A DNA stretch of 64,000 nucleotides. It comes from Moritella sp. 24. GTDB lineage: Bacteria; Pseudomonadota; Gammaproteobacteria; Enterobacterales; Moritellaceae. Below are positions 18,616-27,689 of the stretch, piece after piece; position 1 is the stretch's first letter, and the number at the start of each line of letters is the position of its first letter. The notes under the pieces were generated by a model, which did no database searches, was not told where the DNA came from, and saw only the letters and a list, made by a program, of their open reading frames with translations. A program made the position numbers and the translations under genes. The stretch is from positions 930,001 to 994,000 of the forward strand of contig NZ_CP056123.1 in assembly GCF_018219155.1 (NCBI RefSeq), given 5' to 3'.

Positions 18616-19164
18616 TTGAGTGAAAATATTAAGAAAAAAGCTAATGACGACAGAGCTGAGCTTGAGGTTGTGGACGCAGGTAACCGTTCGAGTATTCATG
18701 AGTTAATATCGAATTGGTTAGTAAGATTGGCTGATGCCCAAATGGCTCATTATGTCCAGTCAGAAAGGCTTTACTTTAAAGCTAACATAAGTGGTTATGC
18801 TTTGATTACTAGCTCAACGATTGTAACTGCTATGTTATTTATGAACGCTGTAGGGGCATGGAAGTTATTGTTAGTTATTATGAGTATTTCATCCGCCACG
18901 CTTTCAGGTGTTGTATCGTTTTCTCGATTTGCCGAAAAAGCAGAACAGCATCGTTCTGCCGCAGGCTGTTATGGTAAATTGAGAAGGCAGCTAGAAAAAT
19001 TAAATACAATTAAATCAAGCTTAAATGATAATGACCTTGATAAACAATTGAAAATATTAAGAATAGAGTGGGAGTATACTTCTCAGAATGCTCCTTTAAC
19101 TCCATATTCAGCTCTTAAGAAAGTGATGAAGTTAAAGGAGGAACAAAAAAAGAAGTTAAAATAA
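18616..19164 (+). CDS. SLATT-domain two-TM membrane protein
   Basis: A 182-residue protein with two adjacent membrane segments (about 58-79 and 82-103), preceded by an amphipathic helix (WLVRLADAQMAHY) and followed by a basic helical tail (AAGCYGKLRRQLEKL). This is the SLATT layout, predicted pore-forming or membrane effectors often coupled to nucleotide-signal or other defence sensors. It is the last gene of the SIR2-HerA-KTSC-SLATT run. TTG start chosen because GGAGGAG lies 8 bp upstream. In this setting it may add a membrane-permeabilising arm, which is inference. Confidence 0.7.
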   Translation: MSENIKKKANDDRAELEVVDAGNRSSIHELISNWLVRLADAQMAHYVQSERLYFKANISGYALITSSTIVTAMLFMNAVGAWKLLLVIMSISSATLSGVVSFSRFAEKAEQHRSAAGCYGKLRRQLEKLNTIKSSLNDNDLDKQLKILRIEWEYTSQNAPLTPYSALKKVMKLKEEQKKKLK

Positions 19165-19200
19165 ATATAACAATTAAGTCTTTTAATTGTAGTTGAATAT

Positions 19201-19230
19201 TAAGCTATTCTTTTCGGGAGTAGCTTTTCT
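19201..19230 (+). terminator. Probable terminator of the SIR2-HerA-KTSC-SLATT operon
   Basis: Inverted repeat AAGCTA / TAGCTT with a 16-nt loop, followed by TTCT, 37 bp after the SLATT stop. The stem is short, so this is a moderate call. Confidence 0.4.
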
Positions 19231-19267
19231 AATTACGTCTCTGATATTGCATTGATATTGAGGAAAA

Positions 19268-20023
19268 TTATTTTTTAATTTTTAAATCACTAGGACTCAA
19301 GCCTAACTTCTCAAGAGCTCGTTTATATCTAACCCTAACAGTGTCTTGTTTTTCGTTATACAGTTCGGCTAAATATTTAAACCTATTACCATCAAGGCGC
19401 TGCATGATTAATGTATATTCATCTCTAGTGAGTTTTTTTTGTGATAAGTAATCGTTTAATTTTTTAATCGCCTCAGGTTCATAATCTTCAATATCAGATC
19501 TTAAAACCTCTGAGTTCACTGCCATCCAATCTTCGTCAGTTTGTGTATCGAAATTTACTCTAGAATGCCGAGCTCTTACTGCAAATCGCTTGCCGTTTTC
19601 CTTAGTTCTATCTTCCTCAATTGGGAATTGCTCCTCTCGCTCACCTTTATCTATTTTATTGGTGTTAATGTCATGAGACCAACGAATACAGCGAGTGTCA
19701 CATTCTTTGCTTACTACGCCAATAATGTAGCGTTCAAGGTGATTCTTTTCAGTTTTAAATTGATCCCATAGTTTGGCTTGTCTAGCTTGACAGGCATCTA
19801 CAGTCGTAAATTTTTCAGTTTGTTTCTTACGGATACCTTGGAGCAAGCTAAGTTGAGCATTAGCCACAAAATCTTCAGCCATTTGAGTATATTCAGTAGA
19901 TTGTACTCCGATGAATACGACTAACTTTTTTCTGACTATATTTTTAGCTTTTTCTATCACCTTCGCACCTTCATGTGCAACAGCAGTTTCAAATTCCAAG
20001 ATTTGTTTCTGGTTAATACTCAT
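19268..20023 (-). CDS. Protein with sigma-region-4-like HTH, divergent from tnsA
   Basis: A 251-residue protein I do not recognise. Its last 50 residues (TLIMQRLDGNRFKYLAELYN then TVRVRYKRALEKLGL) read like the region-4 helix-turn-helix of sigma-70 or LuxR-type proteins; the rest is charged and helical with two cysteines near the middle (ECDTRC). It is transcribed away from tnsA across a 413-bp gap, the position expected for a transposon regulator. ATG at 20023 is preferred (AAAGGA 11 bp upstream). It could regulate tns expression or the divergent cargo. Confidence 0.5.
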   Translation of the reverse strand: MSINQKQILEFETAVAHEGAKVIEKAKNIVRKKLVVFIGVQSTEYTQMAEDFVANAQLSLLQGIRKKQTEKFTTVDACQARQAKLWDQFKTEKNHLERYIIGVVSKECDTRCIRWSHDINTNKIDKGEREEQFPIEEDRTKENGKRFAVRARHSRVNFDTQTDEDWMAVNSEVLRSDIEDYEPEAIKKLNDYLSQKKLTRDEYTLIMQRLDGNRFKYLAELYNEKQDTVRVRYKRALEKLGLSPSDLKIKK

Positions 20024-20436
20024 CGTACTCAAATTCCTTTTCCGATTTTTGAATCAATTTATATGGAAAGCCATTTTAAATTTATGGATTGTATTACTGA
20101 ACATAATTTTTTTTCACATTTAATGTCAATAGTAAGCAATACATTAGAAACCATCATAAAACAAAATTAGCTGGCTAATCTATTGAATTTAAAAAAATAG
20201 AAAAATAATTGTCCGTTTTTTCTAGGTCGTTGGATTAAGTATGTGAAATGAAATTTTATATATTTTATTAAATATAAACGGGATGTCAGTCGTGCGTTAA
20301 ATCGTTCGTCACATATTATAACACTAACTAATTCAATGGTTTAAGTTGGTTTTATTTGTGTGGAAAACTTGACAACTTGATAGTTGATATCCATTTTTAA
20401 TCTAGAGCTTAAATTTAACTACATTTAGGATTACCA
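20024..20436. promoter_or_regulatory. Divergent control region between the HTH gene and tnsA
   Basis: A 413-bp AT-rich gap. A -35-like TTGACA lies at 20369-20374 but no good -10 follows at standard spacing. Overlapping it is the small dyad CAACT-TGAT-AGTTG (20373-20386), a candidate operator. No gene is seen. Confidence 0.35.
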
Positions 20437-21312
20437 ATGAAAAAGAGCGTAAAGCAACCACTTATCACCCAAACCGAAATAAATAAAATGGATAATTTTA
20501 ATCGGGATATAAAAAAGAATGGCTATCGCCCATGGGTGACGGTTCGAGGGTCTCATACCCATGGACAGGGGCACATAATTCATAGCTTTAAAACTAACAG
20601 AAATCACCATTTACTTTCTCGCGGAGAGCGCTTACCGTTTTTTATGTTTGAGCAAGATTCTACAGTGGTCGATATTCTTGAACAGTACCCTCTACCAATT
20701 TTTGAGACGATGAAAATTGCTGAAGAGCTTAATGTTGTTCATCCCGGAGCCTATAAGCAGCGTAAGAAATATAATAACCAGATCCCGGCTAAAGTGATGA
20801 CAACAGATTTTGTCATTGTGAAAAGATTACTTTCAGGAAAGGTTGTTTTAAGCCCCTACAGTTTTAAATATTCGGGTGCGCTGGATATTACAAAACATGA
20901 CATACGAAAATACCAACGAACGAAGCAAAAGCTCAAGATTGAAGAGCTTTATTGGGCTTCTCTAGGATTACAAATAGTTTTTTTGACTGAATGTGATTTT
21001 GATAAAACAGTTATCTATAATTTAGAGTTTTTTCGTGAATGCTTTGATTACCCCGAGTATCTAGATGTTGGCGAACAATTTAAAAATATTGTTTTGGGTC
21101 GTCTACAAAAGCGATTCCTATCCGAGCCGAAAGACACATTAAGACAGCATATTGATGCTGTTGCTGATGACCTTAATACCTCAAACTTTCAAGTATTATA
21201 TTTATTTCAAGAAGCTGTATACCACAATGATTTGAAACTTGATTTATCAGAGCGAATTGAACTTTATCGTCCTCTTGCTCTATTAAATAAGGGGACTTCT
21301 CATGTTGCCTAA
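20437..21312 (+). CDS. tnsA: TnsA-type transposon endonuclease
   Basis: A 291-residue TnsA homologue (Tn7 TnsA is 273). The N-terminal restriction-endonuclease-like domain shows SRGERLPFFMFEQD (Glu64 candidate), VVDILEQYPLP, MTTDFVIVK (Asp124) and a following lysine near 144, the expected E-D-K set. In Tn7 TnsA cuts the 5' strand while TnsB cuts the 3' strand, giving cut-and-paste movement. The C-terminal half should contact TnsC. It overlaps tnsB by 11 bp. Start supported by AGGATTACCA. Confidence 0.9.
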   Translation: MKKSVKQPLITQTEINKMDNFNRDIKKNGYRPWVTVRGSHTHGQGHIIHSFKTNRNHHLLSRGERLPFFMFEQDSTVVDILEQYPLPIFETMKIAEELNVVHPGAYKQRKKYNNQIPAKVMTTDFVIVKRLLSGKVVLSPYSFKYSGALDITKHDIRKYQRTKQKLKIEELYWASLGLQIVFLTECDFDKTVIYNLEFFRECFDYPEYLDVGEQFKNIVLGRLQKRFLSEPKDTLRQHIDAVADDLNTSNFQVLYLFQEAVYHNDLKLDLSERIELYRPLALLNKGTSHVA

Positions 21313-23494
21313 TCAAAAATTAATTTCAAATAATAAAAATAAACTTGAGTGGCTAATCGTAGAGATAGCGGAGGATTTTGATCTTGTTGCATTCAGTGAT
21401 TTACTAACTGTTCCGCCTAAGCGTCCGTTCACCAAGACAATTAGCGAAGTCTATGACTGGCTAGAGGAAGGCTCAGTTATTATCACACACCATCATTTTC
21501 CATATGCTATCCAGTTGCATGATGAAAAAATTCCACCTGACTGGTTAGAAAAAAGAGATTCAGCAGTCAATGCATTGTCCCCAATGATTGATGATCATGA
21601 ATTACGTTTTCGTTATTTATTTGGTGATAGCGCGGGAATATTGACGTCACTAATAGCATCCTCAGGACGTAGTCGAAAGTTTGTTACAGGCTCAATAAAT
21701 CGATTCTTTTCTCACGGAGGAATTAATAATTCTCTATTACCGCACTATTTTGCGAGTGGTTCGAATTATAAGTTACCTGTTATCCATACTGTTACTGGTA
21801 GTGGTGAGGTATGCATAGCATCGAAGAGAGGGCGGCATCAAAAATATGGTGAGCACCATAGAGGAATCAACCTGTCTGATATTAGAAATATCCAAGCATT
21901 TTCGAAAAAAATCCCGTCAGGAGACAAAGTCGTTCTCGCGGATCTTTATCTTAAATTTAACATGCAATATTTTCGTGTTGATATTAAGCCAAAGGGTCGT
22001 AAAAAATCAGATGAAAACAGAGAAATGGTTTCTTCTATACATATGATATTGCCGATGCAATACCGAGTATCGCAACGGGCTTTTAAATATCACCTTAAGA
22101 AGTTTGTTAGTAAATTAGATTTGATGCGAAAGCAAAAAGGATCGATCGGAAGTGCACGAGATTTAGCTGGTAAACCAGGCGTTGCTAGAGAAGGCCTTCG
22201 AGGCCCTACTTGCCGATATGAAATAGACTCGACCACGGCTGATTTATACATTCGTTACCCTTATTCGAACAATGAGCATCTTGCAACCGGTAGACCCAAT
22301 ATTTATTTGGTCATAGATACATATAGCGGAATGATTGTCGGTTTACATGTGGGGTTTGATGCCCCTAAATGGCACGGTGCTGCTCAAGCATTATTTAATG
22401 CAATGACAGATAAAGTTGAGTTTTGTGCAAAGTATGGTGTTGATATTACTCCTGAGGAGTGGCCTTGTAATCATCCATGTCGTGAAGTGACGTTTGACCG
22501 TGGAGGCGAGAATACAGACAAACATATTGAAAGCATGATTAAAATTAACACGGGCATTACAGCTGGTAATTTTAATGCTTATCATCGTGGCGATGCCAAA
22601 GGTACGGTTGAAAAAACATTCGACACTGTTCAAACGCAGGAAGTGAAATACGAAGCGGGAAAAGTGCTTAAAATTCCGAACAAGGATGCTCAGCATGCAT
22701 CCCGTAAATCAGTTTACACCCTCGATGAGTTTATGCATCGATTAATTAAACGCATTATTTATCTAAATAACTATCAACCTCGTATCGATAGTCATAATTT
22801 TGAGATGTCTCGTGATGGAGTTGAGTTTACTTCGCAAGCTGTTTATTTGTGGGGTGTTAAAAATGCGGTAATGCGTCCAAGTGTGAGTAAAGATCAGCTT
22901 AGATATTCATTACTACCTGAAGGCAAAGCTTCTGTTCAAACTAAAGGCATTTTATTTCAGGGTTTATATTACAGTTGTAAAAAAATTGAAAATGACGACT
23001 GGCTAGCTAAAGCCCGAGTTGAAAAGCGCTGCAACATTAAGATTCGTTATTCTGATGTTTCTACTAGTCATATTTGGTGGCGTAATGAAGAGACTAAAGA
23101 ATTGATTCAAATCGACCTTACGACCCGTAGTGAAGCATACAAAAATCAGCAGTGGGCTCATGTATTACATCGTGTAGAAATCGCTAAAGATGAGCTTGCG
23201 CGTATTCGTGATCGTAGCTTTATGGAACGTGCAAGTTTGGAGTTATCTCTGGAAGAGATGGAGAAAGAATTACGGTCAGCAGCAAAAGCACGTAACCATT
23301 CAGAAGCCAAAGGTATTCAGCCAAATATGAAGGTTATGAAACAGCTTGAGGCCGGGGTTCAAAAGGCGCAGGAATATAATGAAATTGTTCAAGACTTGTC
23401 ATCTAAGTCGAATCAGGATGCTTCCGAAAAGCCAATTTCTAAGACCGAGAAAAGAGTCCAAAATTTATCCAATCCCAACATCATCGATTACTAG
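21302..23494 (+). CDS. tnsB: TnsB-type DDE transposase
   Basis: A 730-residue TnsB homologue (Tn7 TnsB is 702). It carries an rve/DDE integrase core with Asp309 (YEIDSTTADLYI), Asp399 (VTFDRGGEN) and Glu437 (GTVEKTFD), all present, so it looks catalytically intact. The N-terminal 280 residues should bind the GAGTTGGAAAC-type end repeats. The C-terminal tail, rich in Lys/Glu, probably interacts with TnsC. It overlaps tnsA and ends 8 bp before tnsC. Confidence 0.92.
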   Translation: MLPNQKLISNNKNKLEWLIVEIAEDFDLVAFSDLLTVPPKRPFTKTISEVYDWLEEGSVIITHHHFPYAIQLHDEKIPPDWLEKRDSAVNALSPMIDDHELRFRYLFGDSAGILTSLIASSGRSRKFVTGSINRFFSHGGINNSLLPHYFASGSNYKLPVIHTVTGSGEVCIASKRGRHQKYGEHHRGINLSDIRNIQAFSKKIPSGDKVVLADLYLKFNMQYFRVDIKPKGRKKSDENREMVSSIHMILPMQYRVSQRAFKYHLKKFVSKLDLMRKQKGSIGSARDLAGKPGVAREGLRGPTCRYEIDSTTADLYIRYPYSNNEHLATGRPNIYLVIDTYSGMIVGLHVGFDAPKWHGAAQALFNAMTDKVEFCAKYGVDITPEEWPCNHPCREVTFDRGGENTDKHIESMIKINTGITAGNFNAYHRGDAKGTVEKTFDTVQTQEVKYEAGKVLKIPNKDAQHASRKSVYTLDEFMHRLIKRIIYLNNYQPRIDSHNFEMSRDGVEFTSQAVYLWGVKNAVMRPSVSKDQLRYSLLPEGKASVQTKGILFQGLYYSCKKIENDDWLAKARVEKRCNIKIRYSDVSTSHIWWRNEETKELIQIDLTTRSEAYKNQQWAHVLHRVEIAKDELARIRDRSFMERASLELSLEEMEKELRSAAKARNHSEAKGIQPNMKVMKQLEAGVQKAQEYNEIVQDLSSKSNQDASEKPISKTEKRVQNLSNPNIIDY

Positions 23495-23502
23495 GAATTA
23501 TT

Positions 23503-24999
23503 ATGTCTAATGAAACTCACACTGCAAAATATATTGTTCATCCTAACAAAGCATATCGCGGTAATCCATTTATTGAAAGTTTAGGTTTTCCTTTATCGCT
23601 TACACAATTTGTAGCGGCCACTAATGTCCCTTTTACAAGCGATTTAGATTTAAGTGAAACCCCAGCTGAGTTACATAGCTATTATTCAAGGACGGCTATT
23701 GACGGCTTATTATTATCCTACGTGGTAAAAGATGAAGCTCATCAATTTTATGATCTACTGAGGAGAATGATAGAAGCTGGATACGTTCGTCGAAACCCAA
23801 TTGGCCCAGACACCAACCGTCTACTTGTTGCTGTTGAACGCGATAAAAATGACCCAATGAAAGCAGTTCATATCAACTCACTTGAACTCGTGGATGCTAA
23901 ATTGTGTACATTTCTTTCTGGTTTGAGTGGTATCGGTAAAACCACCATGATTAAGAATATTTTAAAGTTGATACCTCAGTCTATCTTCCACTCTAGTTAT
24001 CAAGTTAGTAACGGTGAGTTAGTTGAATTGGATCAGGTTCAAATTACTCATTTGTATATTGAAGTACATAATCGTCGGGGTAAAAAAGCTGTACTTATAA
24101 GTATTTTAGAAGCACTTGATAATATTACCAAAGAAAATTACAGCTATAAATATCGTAATAGTAATACAGGTGAGCTTATGAGTATTGTTAGAAAGGCAGT
24201 CATTATACATGCCATAGGCCTTATTTTTATTGATGAAGCACAGAATTTATCTCGACCATCAAAAACTGAAACATTGGGTGCAAATGAACAAGCATCGATG
24301 AAATTTATAGAGGAAATCTTTAATGTCATCGGTGTACCTCTATGTTTTGTTGGCACACTATCTATGTTGAATTTATTTAAATCAGAGGCAACAGTCAGCC
24401 GAAGAGCGACAGCTAGTGGCTCATTAATATTAGGAAGTTGTGATGTAAATAGCTCTTTTTGGAATCGCTTTATTAAAGAAATGTGCCAGATAAGTTTTAT
24501 GGCTAATCAACAAACTGCCATTGCAGATATTCGTGACAGAATTCATTTTATAACTTGCGGGGTCCCTGCTATAGCAGCGAGTATTATTAAAGCTACATTA
24601 TCTTATTTGACCTTTTTAGATCCCATTGAACAAGATTTAAGTGTAGCTGCATTAGATCAAATTTTTGATGAGCAGTTTAAGGTTTTAAAACCTTCATTAG
24701 ATGCACTTCGTTCTGGGGATTATCATCTGTTTGAAGACCTTCGTCCTCTTCTATTGCTAGCAGAGGTCATATCAGGCGATGACTCAATTAAAGATGTAGC
24801 AGAAAGTATCATTAAGGATCAAGAGGTAACTAATACTCAGAAGTCTAAATCTTTACCGCTTCAAGGGACTTTGGCTGTTGCTGCTGATAGGGAAAAGAGG
24901 TTACAAGATGGTATTGTTCAGCAATCTTCAAGTAATCTTAAACCTAATAATGTCTTAGCTAACCTTGGTTATACGATAGAAAAGGGAACTCAATCATGA
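23503..24999 (+). CDS. tnsC: TnsC-type AAA+ regulator ATPase
   Basis: A 498-residue TnsC homologue (Tn7 TnsC is 555). Walker A GLSGIGKTT is at 140-148 and Walker B LIFIDEAQNLS includes Asp244-Glu245; a later sensor-like segment PLCFVGTLSM follows. TnsC links the target-bound TnsD/TniQ protein to the TnsAB transposase and provides target immunity. The gene overlaps the next one by 4 bp (ATGA), typical of translationally coupled transposition genes. Confidence 0.9.
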   Translation: MSNETHTAKYIVHPNKAYRGNPFIESLGFPLSLTQFVAATNVPFTSDLDLSETPAELHSYYSRTAIDGLLLSYVVKDEAHQFYDLLRRMIEAGYVRRNPIGPDTNRLLVAVERDKNDPMKAVHINSLELVDAKLCTFLSGLSGIGKTTMIKNILKLIPQSIFHSSYQVSNGELVELDQVQITHLYIEVHNRRGKKAVLISILEALDNITKENYSYKYRNSNTGELMSIVRKAVIIHAIGLIFIDEAQNLSRPSKTETLGANEQASMKFIEEIFNVIGVPLCFVGTLSMLNLFKSEATVSRRATASGSLILGSCDVNSSFWNRFIKEMCQISFMANQQTAIADIRDRIHFITCGVPAIAASIIKATLSYLTFLDPIEQDLSVAALDQIFDEQFKVLKPSLDALRSGDYHLFEDLRPLLLLAEVISGDDSIKDVAESIIKDQEVTNTQKSKSLPLQGTLAVAADREKRLQDGIVQQSSSNLKPNNVLANLGYTIEKGTQS

Positions 25000-25946
25000 A
25001 GCGCTTTAACTTGCTTCCTGGTGAGAGCTTGAATGGGGCCGTTGGCCGCTATCATGCATTAGCTTTATCACCGGCATTTTCCTCGACGGCCAATCAGTTA
25101 GGGTTGAATAATCAAGTGATAAGTCCTTTACGGTTTTTGCATGGTGATGACGTTAAGTTAGATGAGATATTTCATACTTCTGAAAATGAAAAATGTAGAT
25201 ACACGAATAGTTTAAATCAGTATTTATCTCCATTTCTGAATATTAATGAACAACAATATCTTAATACATCAAGTGGAGGTTCCCACCTTAGGATTAGTGG
25301 TGTTAGCAATTTGAATGTTAGACACTGGCGCTGGTGTATTGATTGTGTTGAGCAAGACGAGGCTAAGTACGGTATTGAATATTATCATCATCAACACCAG
25401 CTACCTGGCGTTTATCACTGTTATCGTCATGGCATCGGTTTATCTGGGCATTGTATACAGTGTGGTTTCCATGCTAATAAAATACAAGATTTAGTACTTC
25501 CTCCTATGAATAACGCCTGTCCAAATTGTGCAGCATGGATGCCGGGTTACGATGGCTATTTTTCTAAGACGATGGCTGGTATTGAGAATACGAGCATTTG
25601 GCTTTCGATGAATGAAAATGCGTTATCGTTAGAAATTTTAAGCGATTTACTGTGTAAAAAAATAGGATTGAAAAAGAGTGAATTAGGCACTTTGAGTTCC
25701 AATCGTCTCATTAGCAGTTGGCATAAATCATTGGCAAATGAATTTGATAATAATGCTTTGCTGAGTTACTTCAATAATGCGAAACCATATTTTGGCGGTG
25801 TGAGTTCGCCCTTGATAAGGAAAGCTCGCTTGCGCTTATCTAGTGGCGACCCACTTATACCACTTGTGCATATGATTGCTTTGCAGCATCAAGGGATTGA
25901 TTTGGCTACGGTAGCCTCATCGTTAAATCTTGAGACAGTAGGTTAG
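24996..25946 (+). CDS. tniQ: TniQ-family target-selection protein, short form
   Basis: A 316-residue TniQ-domain protein. The N-terminus LLPGESLNGAVGRYH (about 6-20) is the TniQ start signature. Zinc-binding pairs follow: CIDC at 114-117 with the spaced YHCYRHGIGLSGHC, then CIQCG and CPNC. At 316 residues it lacks the long C-terminal DNA-binding part of TnsD. It overlaps tnsC by ATGA and is followed one base later by the longer paralogue. Short TniQ proteins partner with other targeting modules in Tn5053 and CRISPR-associated elements; no cas genes lie here. Confidence 0.85.
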   Translation: MKRFNLLPGESLNGAVGRYHALALSPAFSSTANQLGLNNQVISPLRFLHGDDVKLDEIFHTSENEKCRYTNSLNQYLSPFLNINEQQYLNTSSGGSHLRISGVSNLNVRHWRWCIDCVEQDEAKYGIEYYHHQHQLPGVYHCYRHGIGLSGHCIQCGFHANKIQDLVLPPMNNACPNCAAWMPGYDGYFSKTMAGIENTSIWLSMNENALSLEILSDLLCKKIGLKKSELGTLSSNRLISSWHKSLANEFDNNALLSYFNNAKPYFGGVSSPLIRKARLRLSSGDPLIPLVHMIALQHQGIDLATVASSLNLETVG

Positions 25947-25947
25947 C

Positions 25948-27549
25948 ATGGCCCAGCTCTTTACTAAGTATATTCAAGGCGAGTCGGTTTACAGCTATGT
26001 TGCAAGAATACACTGGTTCTCGACTAGTATGAGCTGGAAAGAAACGAATAAAATTATATTTGATGCAGAGTCGGTAAGATTGCATTCTTTGTTACCGGCA
26101 CACCTTCAACAAATTAGCGAGGCAACAAAAACTGATATCGCGAGCCTACTCACCTATGCAACGGGCTACCCTCTATTTGAAATGGGGTTAACGAGTAAAT
26201 CAGCTAAGTTTAAACTAATGCATACGATGCTGGGGAGTAAAGGATCTTTGATTGGGGGAAGTGCCAGGCAAGCATCCTGTAAGATAAATATTGGTCACTA
26301 TTTTTCATTTTGTGCAAAATGCTTTCTTGCTGATGAGGTGAAATTTGGCTCTGGATATTGGCATACATCTCACCAATTAGCAGGAGTGTCAGTATGCCCC
26401 GTGCACTGTTTGAAATTAATTAAGATACCAGCCGGTGATGGGGGAATTAACCATAGTCTAAAATTACCTTTTATTGACAAGGGGATGCCGGGTCTAGATA
26501 TCGTGGAAAAAGAGTTATACCTGTCTTCTTTTGTTATTGAGCTACAAACCTATCTTTGTCGAATGTCTAGGGTTGAGGTATTAAGCGAACACTATCGATG
26601 TTGGTTGGAGTCTAAAGGCTATCTAACCCAGGGCGGTAATTTGCGTTGGAAAATACTTAAAACAGATTTAATTTATTTCTGGCAAACGTTGTTTAATCAG
26701 ATTGAGCCTGTATTACCTCTAGAGTTGAGTGAGTTTGTATTCGTACCATCATTGGTACATAGCAATCATAATACGCATTACATTAAACATGTGTTGCTGA
26801 TGGCGTTTTTGGCTCGAACTCCTGTGTTATTTTTTAGAGGGCCGCTTCGCGAAGTTATTCCAAGCCCTGTCGTTACCGCAGAGGTTATTGTTGATGAAGA
26901 GGCTTTGTTGAGTATGCTTCGAGACGGCTGTTCAATGCGGCAGGTGTCAGCAAAATTTAGATGTAGCATGGGTTTTATTAAACAGCTAGCACTTCGTAAC
27001 CAAATTTGTATTGAATGTAGACGGCAGTACATAACGTCAGGTATTGAACGTGACGTTTGGCGTAAAGCTTTTATCGGATCGCATCGACAATCGATAGCCG
27101 ATGAATTTGATATTTCAGTCGCAGCTGTTGAGCAAATCATACAGAGCCATAAAGGACTTTCGCAATGGCGTCACCATCTTATTATGGCTAATCGTCTAAG
27201 AGTTAACAGGCAAGCTCTAGTCGAGTTTATATCAACTAACCCATCATTATCCCGCAATACAATTAAACAACAGTGTCGCGCTTATATGTGGCTCTATAAG
27301 AATGACAAAGAATGGTTATATGAGAACTTGCCGGCACCGCGACAATGCGGCCAGGGTAAATCAGTTAATTGGGTATCTAGAGATATTGCTGTACTTGCAC
27401 AATTGATGGGACTTAATGATGAATATTACTCTATGTCTGAAATTGATCGAAAACTGGGTGGGCATGGATGGTTATTGCACGATAGATTGAAGCTTCCTCG
27501 TTCGGTGGCTTATGCGCAGGGGTTATTGATATCGAGATACCATAAATGA
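25948..27549 (+). CDS. tnsD: TnsD/TniQ-family target-site protein, long form
   Basis: A 533-residue TniQ-family protein (Tn7 TnsD is 508). The N-terminus IQGESVYSYVARIHW is the TniQ signature. Zinc-finger residues FCAKC (122-125) and VCPVHC follow. From about residue 310 to the end the protein is basic with repeated HTH-like segments (CSMRQVSAKFRCSMGFIKQL; RQSIADEFDISVAAVEQII), as in TnsD DNA-binding regions. By analogy with TnsD-glmS, I infer it recognises the conserved 3' end of gcvP and directs insertion just after the stop. Start has no strong Shine-Dalgarno, consistent with coupling to the upstream gene. Confidence 0.82.
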   Translation: MAQLFTKYIQGESVYSYVARIHWFSTSMSWKETNKIIFDAESVRLHSLLPAHLQQISEATKTDIASLLTYATGYPLFEMGLTSKSAKFKLMHTMLGSKGSLIGGSARQASCKINIGHYFSFCAKCFLADEVKFGSGYWHTSHQLAGVSVCPVHCLKLIKIPAGDGGINHSLKLPFIDKGMPGLDIVEKELYLSSFVIELQTYLCRMSRVEVLSEHYRCWLESKGYLTQGGNLRWKILKTDLIYFWQTLFNQIEPVLPLELSEFVFVPSLVHSNHNTHYIKHVLLMAFLARTPVLFFRGPLREVIPSPVVTAEVIVDEEALLSMLRDGCSMRQVSAKFRCSMGFIKQLALRNQICIECRRQYITSGIERDVWRKAFIGSHRQSIADEFDISVAAVEQIIQSHKGLSQWRHHLIMANRLRVNRQALVEFISTNPSLSRNTIKQQCRAYMWLYKNDKEWLYENLPAPRQCGQGKSVNWVSRDIAVLAQLMGLNDEYYSMSEIDRKLGGHGWLLHDRLKLPRSVAYAQGLLISRYHK

Positions 27550-27689
27550 TATTTTTCATAATGGTAGTCGATAATCTTTCTAGTTACTTCTCGTAATTCA
27601 ATAACTTTCCTATGATCTTTATGCATATCTAAAAAACTGATTTTAATAGTTATAGTACGATAACGGCTAGTTTTTACTGCCTCTTGTAA

